Position numbers and translations under genes: made by a program. The notes beneath the pieces were generated by a model. The model was given only the letters and a program-made list of their open reading frames with translations, made no database searches and was not told the DNA's origin. Of a stretch of DNA of 28,898 nucleotides, positions 7,460 to 15,103 are shown piece after piece. How positions within the stretch are numbered: the stretch's first letter is position 1; each line of letters opens with the position of its first letter. The stretch is from a virus: the IMG/VR virus record IMGVR_UViG_3300017735_000073, positions 1 to 28,898 of that record, one strand, 5' to 3'.

Positions 7460-7810
7460 CTACTTAACTTTTACTGTAATATTCTTTGCTTTCCTATCCT
7501 CATACTTTGGAATCTCAATATTAAGAAGACCATCCTTACAAACGGCTGATGTAGAACCTAAGTCGAAAGACTCGTGAATCTTATACTTTCTTTCAAGTTT
7601 ACGATTATCCTTTTCAGCTTTGATTAAAAGATATCGGTCTTCAGTTTTCACATCAACATCTTTGTTTGATAGTCCAGGAACTTCCAACTCAATTTTCAAA
7701 ACATCATCCTTAACCCAAGATGTTGGTGTTGAAATACTTTTTGCATCGGTGTCCCAATTTAACATTGAATCCATAACAGTATCAAAATTGCTATAAAATA
7801 AATTTGTCAT
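7460..7810 (-). CDS. hsp20: Small heat-shock protein (Hsp20 / alpha-crystallin family)
   Basis: A 116-residue protein with a complete alpha-crystallin domain. The strand pattern includes LKIELEVPGLSNKDVDVK (about 38-55), a YLLIKAEKD strand, and the conserved DGLLNIEIPKYE (about 93-104) near the end. The N-terminal arm is short, and the C-terminal IxI oligomerisation motif is not clear (the tail ends NITVKVK). Hsp20 proteins hold unfolding proteins for refolding; they are frequent in T4-like marine phages, where a role in virion assembly has been suggested. The 115-base leader carries paired repeats (7881-7932) that look like an operator. Confidence 0.92.
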   Translation of the reverse strand: MTNLFYSNFDTVMDSMLNWDTDAKSISTPTSWVKDDVLKIELEVPGLSNKDVDVKTEDRYLLIKAEKDNRKLERKYKIHESFDLGSTSAVCKDGLLNIEIPKYEDRKAKNITVKVK

Positions 7811-7880
7811 AATAACCTTTTTTTAATTAAACATTAATTTCTTTGATTATTATAGTACCAATTGTGTACCAAATGGATTT

Positions 7881-7932
7881 GTATGACAAAATGTTAGTTT
7901 TGTAAGGTTATAGTATGACAAAGTGTCAGTTT
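7881..7932. repeat. Two 20-bp repeats 32 bp apart upstream of hsp20
   Basis: Copies of GTATGACAAARTGTYAGTTT lie at 7881-7900 and 7913-7932 (2 mismatches in 20). Each contains an inverted repeat, TGACA-N3-TGTCA on the minus strand (perfect in the second copy, one mismatch in the first). The 32-bp period is close to three helical turns, which suits binding of one regulator on one DNA face. The second copy overlaps the end of the upstream gene. Confidence 0.6.
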
Positions 7933-8312
7933 AAGGATATAGCTGGTCCTTGTTTTATGACACGATACTTTCTTGTGTCCTCGAAACTCTCTTCAAGTTC
8001 TAACATTAAACCATCCATTTGAAACATTCGGATAGTATCATTCATCATCTTTTCATTATCACAAGTTATCCAAAGAGAATCGAAATCAAGTATAACACTA
8101 ACCTTTGTAGTTTTTGGTTTGTCTTCGGGCTCTGGAATGAATTCGAACATAGGTTCATCGAAATCCTCATCTTCGAAATCATCGTCCTCAAGTTCACCAT
8201 AAAGGTAGTCATGCATATAATAGACTTTCGTCATATCATCTAAACTCATGAAGTAATTAAATTCTGGCTCGTCCCATTCCATGATACTCCTTTTATTATA
8301 AGTATGACTCAT
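7926..8312 (-). CDS. Acidic protein of unknown function
   Basis: A protein of 128 residues if it starts at 8312, where its ATG overlaps the upstream TGA as ATGA; an in-frame ATG five codons earlier (8327) is also possible. The middle is strongly acidic (GELEDDDFEDEDFDEP), followed by a beta-like C-terminal part with KVSVILDFDSLW. No family is recognised. Acidic low-complexity segments occur in DNA mimics and inhibitors, but nothing here proves that role. It precedes hsp20 and is probably co-transcribed with genes from 9040. Confidence 0.75.
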   Translation of the reverse strand: MSHTYNKRSIMEWDEPEFNYFMSLDDMTKVYYMHDYLYGELEDDDFEDEDFDEPMFEFIPEPEDKPKTTKVSVILDFDSLWITCDNEKMMNDTIRMFQMDGLMLELEESFEDTRKYRVIKQGPAISLN

Positions 8313-8731
8313 GGTTTGTCTTTCCACAATTTATTTAGATATTCTAAACCTTCTTTATTGATAATCGTATTATCTGCTTTTATAAAATCAATGTAGATAT
8401 CAATTATGGTTTGTACAAACTCGCTGGTAAACCTATCCTTCATCTGGTTAAGTTTTGCCCCCATATTAACAACATAGTTAGTATCAGGCGCCTGCTCTGA
8501 GTCTATAAGAGAATGAATCTTGTTCTTAGCGATTGTGTAGTAGGGTTCTTTTTTAGCGACAACAACATCCCTAACTGATGCGACATAGGTTTCAAGGTCA
8601 GACTTCTCACCAAGCGTATCATCTGCCAACATATCAAATATGTCGGATGACGCGAAGTTCAAGTAATACTTGTCGTGCCTACGAGACTCCATTATCGAGT
8701 CTGAACAGAAAGGTAAATTTTTATCATTCAC
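8309..8731 (-). CDS. Helical protein of unknown function
   Basis: A 140-residue, mostly helical protein. The N-terminus (MNDKNLPFCSDSIMESRRH) is followed by long predicted helices, such as SEFVQTIIDIYIDFIKADN, and a basic C-terminus. No family is recognised. An internal start at 8692 is possible. It overlaps the next gene by four bases (ATGA) and lies 12 bases from the previous one, which supports one operon. Confidence 0.75.
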   Translation of the reverse strand: MNDKNLPFCSDSIMESRRHDKYYLNFASSDIFDMLADDTLGEKSDLETYVASVRDVVVAKKEPYYTIAKNKIHSLIDSEQAPDTNYVVNMGAKLNQMKDRFTSEFVQTIIDIYIDFIKADNTIINKEGLEYLNKLWKDKP

Positions 8732-8743
8732 TAATAAAAGATT

Positions 8744-9040
8744 TTATAATCCTAATCTATATTTTTTCTTAGACAACTCAACTGCCTCAAAACAAGTCAT
8801 GGCTAATTTATTTAACTCGGCCATTGTTACTTCAAATTCCTTATTGTCTATCTGAATGTAACCTACCTTAGTAGCTCCATGTGGGTGGTTTGAGAAATCA
8901 AATTGTTCGTGTACACGAAAATCTAAAGTGTTGTAGATATTTCCGTACTTCTTTTCGTTTCGTTCCTGTCTTTCTTGAGGAACTCCAAATGAGTGGTTTA
9001 CATTACCAAGCCTCAATTTGGTTTTATTATACTTTTTCAT
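8744..9040 (-). CDS. Small basic protein of unknown function
   Basis: A 98-residue protein with a basic N-terminus (MKKYNKTKLRLGNVNHSFG), a central HEQFDFSNHPHGATK segment rich in His, and a helical C-terminal third (MAELNKLAMTCFEAVELSKKK). No family is recognised. It is the first gene after a 55-base gap that contains AAAACTATTTATT on the minus strand, a sequence also found ahead of the gene at 548. No -33/-7 promoter of the common type is present in that gap. Confidence 0.75.
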   Translation of the reverse strand: MKKYNKTKLRLGNVNHSFGVPQERQERNEKKYGNIYNTLDFRVHEQFDFSNHPHGATKVGYIQIDNKEFEVTMAELNKLAMTCFEAVELSKKKYRLGL

Positions 9041-9095
9041 AAGTAACTAATTGTTGGTTATATACCAATAAATAGTTTTCTCAATACTAATAAAG

Positions 9096-9398
9096 TTAAT
9101 TTTTCTTACGATTTCTTCGAGAAATTCTATCAAACTTTTTTTCATCGAATTTCATGTCTTGTTTAAGTGGGTGTGTTCTGTTAAAATGTTGCTCTATCTG
9201 ACAAGACCTACTTGCCCAATACCATGCATCATACACCTTCGATTGTGGTGGGATAAATAACTCTTCACCCACCACAGTACCAATACCACTCGATATGTAA
9301 AACATACCACTTGAATTCATTTGAACCTTTGCGTTAGGATACTTCTTCCTAACCTTTCTTTGGAATGACTTAAACTTCCTCGTCTGAACTTTGTCCAT
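9096..9398 (-). CDS. Basic protein of unknown function
   Basis: A 100-residue, strongly basic protein. The N-terminus (RKFKSFQRKVRKKYP) and the C-terminus (FDRISRRNRKKN) are Arg/Lys-rich and could bind nucleic acid. The middle holds a Gly-rich ISSGIGTVVGEELF segment and an aromatic YDAWYWAS segment. No family is recognised. Its start overlaps the end of the preceding gene by 29 bases. Confidence 0.75.
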   Translation of the reverse strand: MDKVQTRKFKSFQRKVRKKYPNAKVQMNSSGMFYISSGIGTVVGEELFIPPQSKVYDAWYWASRSCQIEQHFNRTHPLKQDMKFDEKKFDRISRRNRKKN

Positions 9399-9609
9399 TT
9401 ACTTTGTTTTTTAAATTCTTAGTAAGACCTTTATGAATATGGCAGGTTGACAATTCCTTATTTACAGAACATCTGTCAACCTTCTTACCATTTTCAAGGA
9501 GTACTTCATATACCAAACCTCGTTTTAGTTTAGTTCGCTTCGTCACCATTCCAACTCTAAAGTGGCCGTTTACTTTTAATATAACACTATCTCCTTTTTC
9601 GAATACCAT
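9370..9609 (-). CDS. Small protein with SH3/KOW-like beta pattern
   Basis: A 79-residue basic protein. Residues 1-45 show the alternation of an SH3-like barrel (EKGDSVILKVNGHFRVGMV, then VYEVLLENGKKVD), as in KOW or Tudor-type small domains. This is a fold guess from the pattern only. The C-terminal tail is Lys/Asn/Ser-rich. It shares base 9609 with the end of the next upstream gene and overlaps the following gene by 29 bases. Confidence 0.7.
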   Translation of the reverse strand: MVFEKGDSVILKVNGHFRVGMVTKRTKLKRGLVYEVLLENGKKVDRCSVNKELSTCHIHKGLTKNLKNKVNGQSSDEEV

Positions 9610-9809
9610 TACTTTATAACCTTAATTATTTTTGTCTCAATTACAGAACCAACTTCGAACTCAATTCCTGAACCTTCGAAATCCTTTGTAACTTTCACCT
9701 CTGCGTCTGTAACAGACACTGCGTTAACAACATATTGTTCAGTTAACTTTTTTACTTTACCTTTGTCATCTGTGTGATGTACTTTTACTTTTGCGATGTA
9801 ATACTTCAT
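9609..9809 (-). CDS. DUF4494-like small protein
   Basis: A 66-residue protein starting MKYYIAKVKVHHTDDKGKVKK, followed by EQYVVNAVSVTDAEVKVTK and a beta-rich C-terminus. The pattern K-V-x(n)-DDKGK-x-K-x-x-x-E-x-Y-V-V-x-A-x-S-x-T-D-A-E matches the DUF4494 family, which is typical of Bacteroidota and their phages and has no known role. This supports the host assignment. It is packed between overlapping genes. Confidence 0.6.
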   Translation of the reverse strand: MKYYIAKVKVHHTDDKGKVKKLTEQYVVNAVSVTDAEVKVTKDFEGSGIEFEVGSVIETKIIKVIK

Positions 9810-9818
9810 AATTTAATT

Positions 9819-10037
9819 TTAATTGTTTAACATATTATCTAATTCTTGTTCATCAACAAGTTTATATTCCCCATTTGGATTTTCCGAATGAGCGTCTTCA
9901 TATATAGTGTGGTAGAAACTCACGAAGTGTCCTTCACCGATATCTACCTTTCCTGCAGGTATCACTACATACCCATAGTTCTCCCCTTGGTCTTGCCAAT
10001 ACTTAGCATCCCTTGGGAATTCATTTAATTTTGCCAT
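9819..10037 (-). CDS. Small acidic protein of unknown function
   Basis: A 72-residue protein with an aromatic-rich middle (YWQDQGENYGYVVIPAGK, then HFVSFYHTIYED) and an acidic end (DEQELDNMLNN). No family is recognised. Its start overlaps the end of the preceding gene by 17 bases and it ends 9 bases before the next, which is the usual close packing of this small-gene block. Confidence 0.7.
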   Translation of the reverse strand: MAKLNEFPRDAKYWQDQGENYGYVVIPAGKVDIGEGHFVSFYHTIYEDAHSENPNGEYKLVDEQELDNMLNN

Positions 10038-10368
10038 TTTTCATTTTTTTAATTAATGTTCCTAAATCTCTACCTTTGTCGGTAGTCTTGTATGCTAACT
10101 TACCATCTTCATTGACTACCATACTAACCAATCCTTTGTCTACTAAATTAGACAACGCCATATCAGTTTCGTATCTTTGATATGATTGGTAAGCGTCCAC
10201 AATAACCTCAGATAGAAAGTCTTGTGATTGTGATGTTTTTAAACCTTGTTTGATATAGTCTGCGAACACATCCCAATCGTTTATATCAAAGTTACCTTCC
10301 ATAAGTTCTGAGACTATTGTTGAGGTAAACTCTCTAAGTTCTGATTCACTCCACCTCATCTTGTTCAT
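10021..10368 (-). CDS. Unknown protein with possible winged-helix C-terminus
   Basis: A 115-residue protein. The N-terminal half is helical and acidic (WSESELREFTSTIVSELMEG). The C-terminal half reads like a winged-helix motif: a helix ALSNLVDKGLVS followed by a beta hairpin KLAYKTTDKGRDL, the arrangement found in small DNA-binding regulators. This is a pattern-level inference. It overlaps both neighbours (17 and 23 bases). Confidence 0.7.
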   Translation of the reverse strand: MNKMRWSESELREFTSTIVSELMEGNFDINDWDVFADYIKQGLKTSQSQDFLSEVIVDAYQSYQRYETDMALSNLVDKGLVSMVVNEDGKLAYKTTDKGRDLGTLIKKMKNGKIK

Positions 10369-10534
10369 CTTTAAATTCTACTAAACTATCTAAATATTCC
10401 ATTGAATCAGAACTGCCTATTAGACAATCCACCTTCGGTCCGTTGTATCTATTCAACACCGACTCGGCGCCCCAATCTTCAACCATCTTTTTAAGTTCTT
10501 CTATGGTTGGTAAATGTACTTTATTAAATCCCAT
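10346..10534 (-). CDS. Small protein of unknown function (start chosen at 10534)
   Basis: The reading frame opens further upstream, but starting at 10534 gives a 62-residue protein (MGFNKVHLPTIEELKKMVED...) with only 11 bases of overlap with the upstream gene; the longer version would overlap it by 116 bases with an unlikely basic extension. It is acidic and helical, ending DEQDEVE. No family is recognised. Confidence 0.6.
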   Translation of the reverse strand: MGFNKVHLPTIEELKKMVEDWGAESVLNRYNGPKVDCLIGSSDSMEYLDSLVEFKDEQDEVE

Positions 10535-10805
10535 CTTTATTTTTTTTATCCCAAAAATGTTTCTCGTTTTCTTTTCCCATCTTCTTGATTGAATCCCATT
10601 TCTTTTTATCAATAGTATCACCTCTAAGTGATGCGTCAAGGAAACTTATCTTTTTTAATTCATGTGAATTTAAAGGTCGACTCTTTGTTTTTAGATATGC
10701 TGATTTTGAATCGAGATATTCTAAGAACCAATCAAAATTATGTTGAGCCATCTCGTCAAGTTCTTTATCCGTAAGTGGATTTTCAGGGTCGTACTTTGTA
10801 GTCAT
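10524..10805 (-). CDS. Small charged protein of unknown function
   Basis: A 93-residue protein starting MTTKYDPENPLTDKELDEMAQ, mostly helical with alternating charges, and a Lys-rich C-terminus (FWDKKNKDGI). No family is recognised. It is the first gene after the promoter at 10811-10842, whose -7 box ends only six bases before the ATG, so the transcript would be nearly leaderless. Confidence 0.75.
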   Translation of the reverse strand: MTTKYDPENPLTDKELDEMAQHNFDWFLEYLDSKSAYLKTKSRPLNSHELKKISFLDASLRGDTIDKKKWDSIKKMGKENEKHFWDKKNKDGI

Positions 10806-10810
10806 AACTT

Positions 10811-10842
10811 TAAATATACAAAAATTTTACTTATTTACCAAA
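10811..10842 (-). promoter_or_regulatory. Promoter, -33 TTTGG / -7 TATATTTA, 20-base spacer
   Basis: Minus-strand TTTG is at 10839-10842 and TATATTTA at 10811-10818, spacer 20. The -33 box lies inside the last codons of the upstream gene (10827-11273). The start codon at 10805 would fall at or next to the transcription start. Confidence 0.65.
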
Positions 10843-11273
10843 CTTTGTCTCTTCAATCTTTCAACGAGATAGAACTCATAGACTTGTTCTGCGTCCATTA
10901 GTCTACTCTTCATAACCTTATTCCAAAGACAAAATCCAAATTCTTTTTCTAATTCTTTTTTAAGAAGGTCTAATGTTTTTATTTCGTCACGATGACCTTC
11001 TTCATCTAATTTATTTGCTCGGACATTTTTCATATAAGACTTTTGCCTAGCCTCATTCACATATCCCCAATAGTCATTTGAATTTGGATTCTTGTAGTAA
11101 CCTTCCATTACCTCATCGTAAATGGCAGAGGCCAGCTGTCTTGCTGCCTCTGCCTCTGAGTAATAATGAGAGTAATCGAAATCACCATTGTTAATTCTTT
11201 CTATCAAGGATTTTTTTACTGATAGTTTTTTCTTCCTACCATTTGTCCACCATCTAAATTTGTTATATCCCAT
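10827..11273 (-). CDS. Basic helical protein of unknown function
   Basis: A 148-residue protein with a very basic N-terminus (GYNKFRWWTNGRKKKLSVKK), then helical segments including YSEAEAARQLASAIYDEVMEG and LLKKELEKEFGFCLWNKVM. No family is recognised. It begins three bases after the stop of the AAA+ ATPase gene, so it is probably the third member of a MoxR-linked unit and may work with it. Confidence 0.75.
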   Translation of the reverse strand: MGYNKFRWWTNGRKKKLSVKKSLIERINNGDFDYSHYYSEAEAARQLASAIYDEVMEGYYKNPNSNDYWGYVNEARQKSYMKNVRANKLDEEGHRDEIKTLDLLKKELEKEFGFCLWNKVMKSRLMDAEQVYEFYLVERLKRQSLVNK

Positions 11274-11276
11274 ATC

Positions 11277-12539
11277 TTAGTAAGGAGATTCTACTTCATC
11301 AGTATTAAACAAATCTTCATTCTCTGGAACCTCACCCAAAAACTTTTGGATGAATTGTTTCATATAAACTCTTTCAGACTGAGCCCCACCACTTTGGTCA
11401 AACATTGGGTAGATAGTAATCTCAGCAGCTTCACCTAATTCGAAACCATCGTAGAGTAGAGAACCAATCTCAACTGCCGTTCTCGTAGACAATGCGTTAC
11501 TAAGTTTTGGATTTTCAGACATCAAGTCACCTCTTGTCATTGAAGTAATCTCAGCAACATTAGACAAAATGTTTTCATCAACCGAAGGATACATCATTTG
11601 AAGAAGTTGAGTTTCCTCTTCGTGAGTTAGAGTGTCCATTTCGATAACAGTAAATCTGTCTAACATCGCTCTGTCAAGAGCTCTTGTAGCGGTGTACTCA
11701 TTACCGATGTTAGCCGATGCGATGAACGAAACACCATCAGCGACCTTGACAACAGGAGCGTTAGCCGCTTCATCTAATCTCAAGTATCTTTGACCTTGGT
11801 CAAGAACCGTCATTAGAATATTGTGAGCCTCAGGGTGAGCTCTCGTCAACTCATCAAGGATGATAACAGTATTTGGTGTTTGAATCGCCTTAACAAAAGG
11901 TGAAGTGTTGAACACCGTACCTTGTTTGGAATCGAACTGAGTGTTACCAATCAGAGTTGTTCTTGGGTCTTGAGTAGAACCAAGGTTGATGATGAAGGTG
12001 TTGTAACCTTCGAGTGAATTAGCCGCTGCTTTAGCCGCCATAGTTTTACCACAACCGGCAGGGCCAGTCATCATAATGTTTTTACCTCTAAGAATGTTTC
12101 TTACTAAGTACTTCCACTTTAGGGACTGCATGAATAACATCTTAGGTTTTAGACCTTCTGACTTTTCGTGAATGAAACTAAGAACATCAGAAGTCATCGC
12201 TTCAGTAGCGACAGAGACAGGTTCAGGTTTAGAATACTCAAGAGCGACAAGACCGCCATTAGGAGCGGTGAAGTTACCAACTGGCTCAAGGTTTTCTTCT
12301 ACCTTAGATGCCGGAACTCTTGTGAAGTCAATCTTACCATCAGTTAGTCTACCACTAACTCTAACTTTGAACCCATACTTGTCGGGTCTTTTGAAGGATT
12401 GTCTTACCCTTTTGTAAAGGTTAGTACCTTCTTCATTGAACTCAGGAATCAAGAACTGCTTTCCTGCCGAATCTTCAAATAGAAACTTTCCATCTACTTG
12501 AACAATCTTTCCGAATACTGATTTTTGTGCTTTCATCAT
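11277..12539 (-). CDS. MoxR-type AAA+ ATPase
   Basis: A 420-residue protein. An N-terminal beta-rich region (1-80) precedes the AAA+ module: Walker A GPAGCGKT (159-166), Walker B VIILDE (224-229), sensor-1 Asn in ASANIG (N277), and arginine-finger candidates in TATRALDRAMLDRF. The length of the Walker B helix and the LDRF ending are typical of the MoxR/CbbQ/CobS group. Such ATPases work with VWA-domain partners as remodelling or chelatase machines, and the VWA partner lies directly upstream (12636-14783). Phage homologues are often labelled CobS, but no cobalamin gene is seen here. Its promoter (12584-12639) is of the TTAAC class. Confidence 0.9.
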   Translation of the reverse strand: MMKAQKSVFGKIVQVDGKFLFEDSAGKQFLIPEFNEEGTNLYKRVRQSFKRPDKYGFKVRVSGRLTDGKIDFTRVPASKVEENLEPVGNFTAPNGGLVALEYSKPEPVSVATEAMTSDVLSFIHEKSEGLKPKMLFMQSLKWKYLVRNILRGKNIMMTGPAGCGKTMAAKAAANSLEGYNTFIINLGSTQDPRTTLIGNTQFDSKQGTVFNTSPFVKAIQTPNTVIILDELTRAHPEAHNILMTVLDQGQRYLRLDEAANAPVVKVADGVSFIASANIGNEYTATRALDRAMLDRFTVIEMDTLTHEEETQLLQMMYPSVDENILSNVAEITSMTRGDLMSENPKLSNALSTRTAVEIGSLLYDGFELGEAAEITIYPMFDQSGGAQSERVYMKQFIQKFLGEVPENEDLFNTDEVESPY

Positions 12540-12583
12540 TTTTACTTTTTAATTATTAATTACTCTTATTACTTATTACTCTA

Positions 12584-12639
12584 CTAAAGTACGACATTAA
12601 TTTGACAATTCCAAATTTCTAATGTTAAGAAATTGTTAA
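12584..12639 (-). promoter_or_regulatory. TTAAC-class promoter for the MoxR-type ATPase
   Basis: Minus-strand TTAAC half-sites lie at 12635-12639 and 12624-12628; TTTG at 12612-12615 after 8 bases; 20-base spacer; TACTTTAG at 12584-12591. GTCAAA follows the TTTGG box by four bases. The first half-site contains the TAA stop of the VWA gene. Confidence 0.8.
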
Positions 12640-14783
12640 ATTTTCACCTCGAACTTTTTATTTAATGTTTTGGCTAACTGAGTCATGTTATCAACATTGA
12701 TAAACTCTGAGTCCTTTCCGTACATTTCCTCAAACTGAGTCTTACTACTTCCATAGTATCCATCAGAGATAAAGTAAGATAGGACACCGACACCTGCGTT
12801 TCTAACTTTCTTAACTTGGTCAGCCGTATGTTTTACTGCGTAGTCACCACCATAACTAATTTCTTTGTTGTCAAAGCCAGGCCATCCATCTGAGAAATTG
12901 ATTAGGTAACTTTCTACGCCATTTTTTGTATTGGTCAACTCTTTTAGAATCGCTTCAAAACACAACCCTTCAGGAGTAGTTCCACTTGGTGAAATGTATT
13001 TAAACAAGTTTACAATTTTAGAAAACTTATCTTTTCTTGAATCATATGCAATCATCATTAGAGGTTGACATCCACTTCCACTATTGTAGTAGATACCTCT
13101 ATAAGAAATCACTACATTCATATTGTCGGTCATCGATGCCGCCTTTGCAATCGCTACGGCTGCCGTTTGAGTGTTGTACCACTTGTCACCACCCATAGAA
13201 GAACTTGCGTCAATCGAGATGTGTACTAAACAAGGAGTCGCCGTATTGATATTGATTTGGTCAAAGATTTGGAAGTTACCGAAACCAATCTCGTGTAACA
13301 TTCTACCATTTAACTTACCACTCTTCATTCTTGGAGTGTTGTCGATTCTCTCTTCGTTTCTTGTCTTAAGTTTCTTACCTAAGATAGTTCCAAGTGTAAT
13401 ACCTTTTCTAACTGCCGTATCGTTTGAATCAACTCTCCAACTTCCTAAGTGACCAATCATACCTGAGTCAATCAATGATTGATTTACATTTCTGATTACA
13501 TAGGTCTGAACACCTTGAGATTGATTTCTCCAATAACCTTGGTCAAGTCCTTTGCCTGTAACCTCAGTTTCGATATCAGCTTTATCAAGAACATCGATTT
13601 TCTTTTTGTCAGCCTTAGTGATTGTAGTTTTTTTGATATCACCATCTAAGAACTTCTTTTGTTTCTCGATAGCGTTATCTAACATTTTCTTTTGTTTATC
13701 ATTCAAAGGTTGGTAGTCACCGCCAGCACCATTCTTGTTACCGAGGCCAGTTGGTTGAGGACTACCTTCTTCGGTAGAACCATCATCCTTACCATCATCA
13801 CCCTTAGAGTCTTTACCTTTACCACTTCCGTTACCTTCCATTGGTGAACCATCAGAAGTTGGATTGTCATCAGAAGACATCTCAGACTTACCATTAGTAT
13901 CATTGTCATCACCACCCATTTCTTTTTCAGATGACTTAGATTCATACTCAGCGTCTTGTACATTTTCGTGGATAATCATATAAATCTGACCTGCCACTTC
14001 GAGTGCGTCATTTGATGTTCTTAGTCTTGAAATATTTTTAAGGTCAAGAAGATTCCAAATCTGTTTCAATCCTTTAAGAGCTTTGAGGTCTCTGTTAGAG
14101 TTAGTGATGTTAATCAATCTAAACATATAAGAATCCCAAGTCTCGTCTCTATGTTCTGAAGACTTAAGACCTTTGTCCACTACATTAGAGTGGAAGTACT
14201 TGTTATACATTGACTCATAGTACCCTCTATAACCAGGCGCTGATTTGTAAATGTAATTGTCAATTCGTCTGTCCTCAACATAGTTAAGTAAATCTTTTAA
14301 CTTACTTACAATGTCTCTTCTTTTTGACCACCATGCGGTAGAATACTCATCACCATCTTCAACCATTTGAATATATGATGATAAAGTTTTTACCCAAGGT
14401 AACATAGATTTTGGAAACCCTTGAAGACCATTGTTGTCCATCAGAGTTTTTAACATTTCGAAGTCAGTAAGTTTGATGTGAGAACCTTCGTGAAGTGCTA
14501 ACCCAACCACAGGGTCGAATTCTTTGTCATTCATTTTAGCTGATATAACAACCTCTTTACCATCGGTGTAACTATCATCACCCCTACCATTAAAGGTAAC
14601 GGGAATAGGTTGGCCTGTAACGATACTAACGAAGTTACTGATTGACTTTTTGTATGCCATCAACTTCATTAAGTCATTAGACTTCTTCTCAATTTTGTTA
14701 GGTTCATTATCCGTATCCCATATTGACTTGTCAAGCCAGAAGGAAGAATAATTCATGTGGTTTGTATTTCGCATAATTCTCAT
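12636..14783 (-). CDS. VWA-domain protein with N-terminal HExxH metallopeptidase-like region
   Basis: A 715-residue protein. The N-terminal domain carries VVGLALHEGSHIKLTDFE, a HExxH zinc motif (H98, E99, H102), and a downstream LNYVEDRRIDNYI that could give a third ligand (E170). Residues about 280-350 are a low-complexity Asp/Gly/Ser/Lys linker. The C-terminal VWA domain has a MIDAS motif HISIDASSSMGG (D525, S527, S529) with the supporting Thr in SPSGTTPEG and Asp in NFSDGWPG. MoxR plus VWA pairs form ATP-driven metal-insertion or remodelling complexes; here the VWA subunit may also be a protease. Its start is preceded by promoter 14801-14856. CobT-like is the common alternative label. Confidence 0.88.
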   Translation of the reverse strand: MRIMRNTNHMNYSSFWLDKSIWDTDNEPNKIEKKSNDLMKLMAYKKSISNFVSIVTGQPIPVTFNGRGDDSYTDGKEVVISAKMNDKEFDPVVGLALHEGSHIKLTDFEMLKTLMDNNGLQGFPKSMLPWVKTLSSYIQMVEDGDEYSTAWWSKRRDIVSKLKDLLNYVEDRRIDNYIYKSAPGYRGYYESMYNKYFHSNVVDKGLKSSEHRDETWDSYMFRLINITNSNRDLKALKGLKQIWNLLDLKNISRLRTSNDALEVAGQIYMIIHENVQDAEYESKSSEKEMGGDDNDTNGKSEMSSDDNPTSDGSPMEGNGSGKGKDSKGDDGKDDGSTEEGSPQPTGLGNKNGAGGDYQPLNDKQKKMLDNAIEKQKKFLDGDIKKTTITKADKKKIDVLDKADIETEVTGKGLDQGYWRNQSQGVQTYVIRNVNQSLIDSGMIGHLGSWRVDSNDTAVRKGITLGTILGKKLKTRNEERIDNTPRMKSGKLNGRMLHEIGFGNFQIFDQININTATPCLVHISIDASSSMGGDKWYNTQTAAVAIAKAASMTDNMNVVISYRGIYYNSGSGCQPLMMIAYDSRKDKFSKIVNLFKYISPSGTTPEGLCFEAILKELTNTKNGVESYLINFSDGWPGFDNKEISYGGDYAVKHTADQVKKVRNAGVGVLSYFISDGYYGSSKTQFEEMYGKDSEFINVDNMTQLAKTLNKKFEVKI

Positions 14784-14800
14784 TTTTTAATCTTACAATA

Positions 14801-14856
14801 TAAAGATAAGACATTTTTGTCTAATTGCCAAATTTCTAATGTTAAGAAATTGTTAA
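14801..14856 (-). promoter_or_regulatory. TTAAC-class promoter for the VWA gene
   Basis: Minus-strand TTAAC at 14852-14856 and 14841-14845; TTTG at 14829-14832 after 8 bases; 20-base spacer; TATCTTTA at 14801-14808. The first half-site contains the TAA stop of the 46-residue gene upstream. Confidence 0.8.
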
Positions 14857-14993
14857 ATTTTGCCTTTATGTTTTTCTTTACGAGTATAGTGTTTCTTGCT
14901 TTTATGAGGCATTGGAACCCTGAGTGAATCTCTCCACTCTTGAAAGGTAAGGGTTACCTTCTCTAATTTGATATTTTTATCTGATTTAGCCAT
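14853..14993 (-). CDS. 46-residue basic protein of unknown function
   Basis: A short frame starts at 14993 and codes for 46 residues beginning MAKSDKNIKLEKVTL. The middle contains a Trp (FQEWRDSLRVP) and the end is very basic (HKSKKHYTRKEKHKGK). It is supported by its own TTAAC-class promoter (15020-15075), the usual A-rich coding pattern and a TAA stop placed inside the next promoter's half-site, the same arrangement as in its neighbours. No family is recognised. Its location and shared promoter class link it to the VWA and MoxR genes. Confidence 0.7.
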   Translation of the reverse strand: MAKSDKNIKLEKVTLTFQEWRDSLRVPMPHKSKKHYTRKEKHKGKI

Positions 14994-15019
14994 AATGCCT
15001 TATCTCTTTCTTTACTATG

Positions 15020-15075
15020 TAAAGATAGTGAATTAAGTTGGTATTGCCAAACTTTAAATGTTAAAATTTTGTTAA
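15020..15075 (-). promoter_or_regulatory. TTAAC-class promoter for the 46-residue gene
   Basis: Minus-strand TTAAC at 15071-15075 and 15060-15064; TTTG at 15048-15051 after 8 bases; 20-base spacer; TATCTTTA at 15020-15027. The six bases between the half-sites differ from the other copies (AAAATT instead of AATTTC), which supports TTAAC itself as the recognised element. Confidence 0.8.
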
Positions 15076-15103
15076 AGTTTTCAACACTATATGTTAATAA
15101 CTA

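Noticed and set aside
13703-13963. 86-codon minus-strand frame inside the VWA gene
   Set aside because: It is an alternative frame across the low-complexity Asp/Gly/Ser linker of the VWA protein, which produces spurious open frames.
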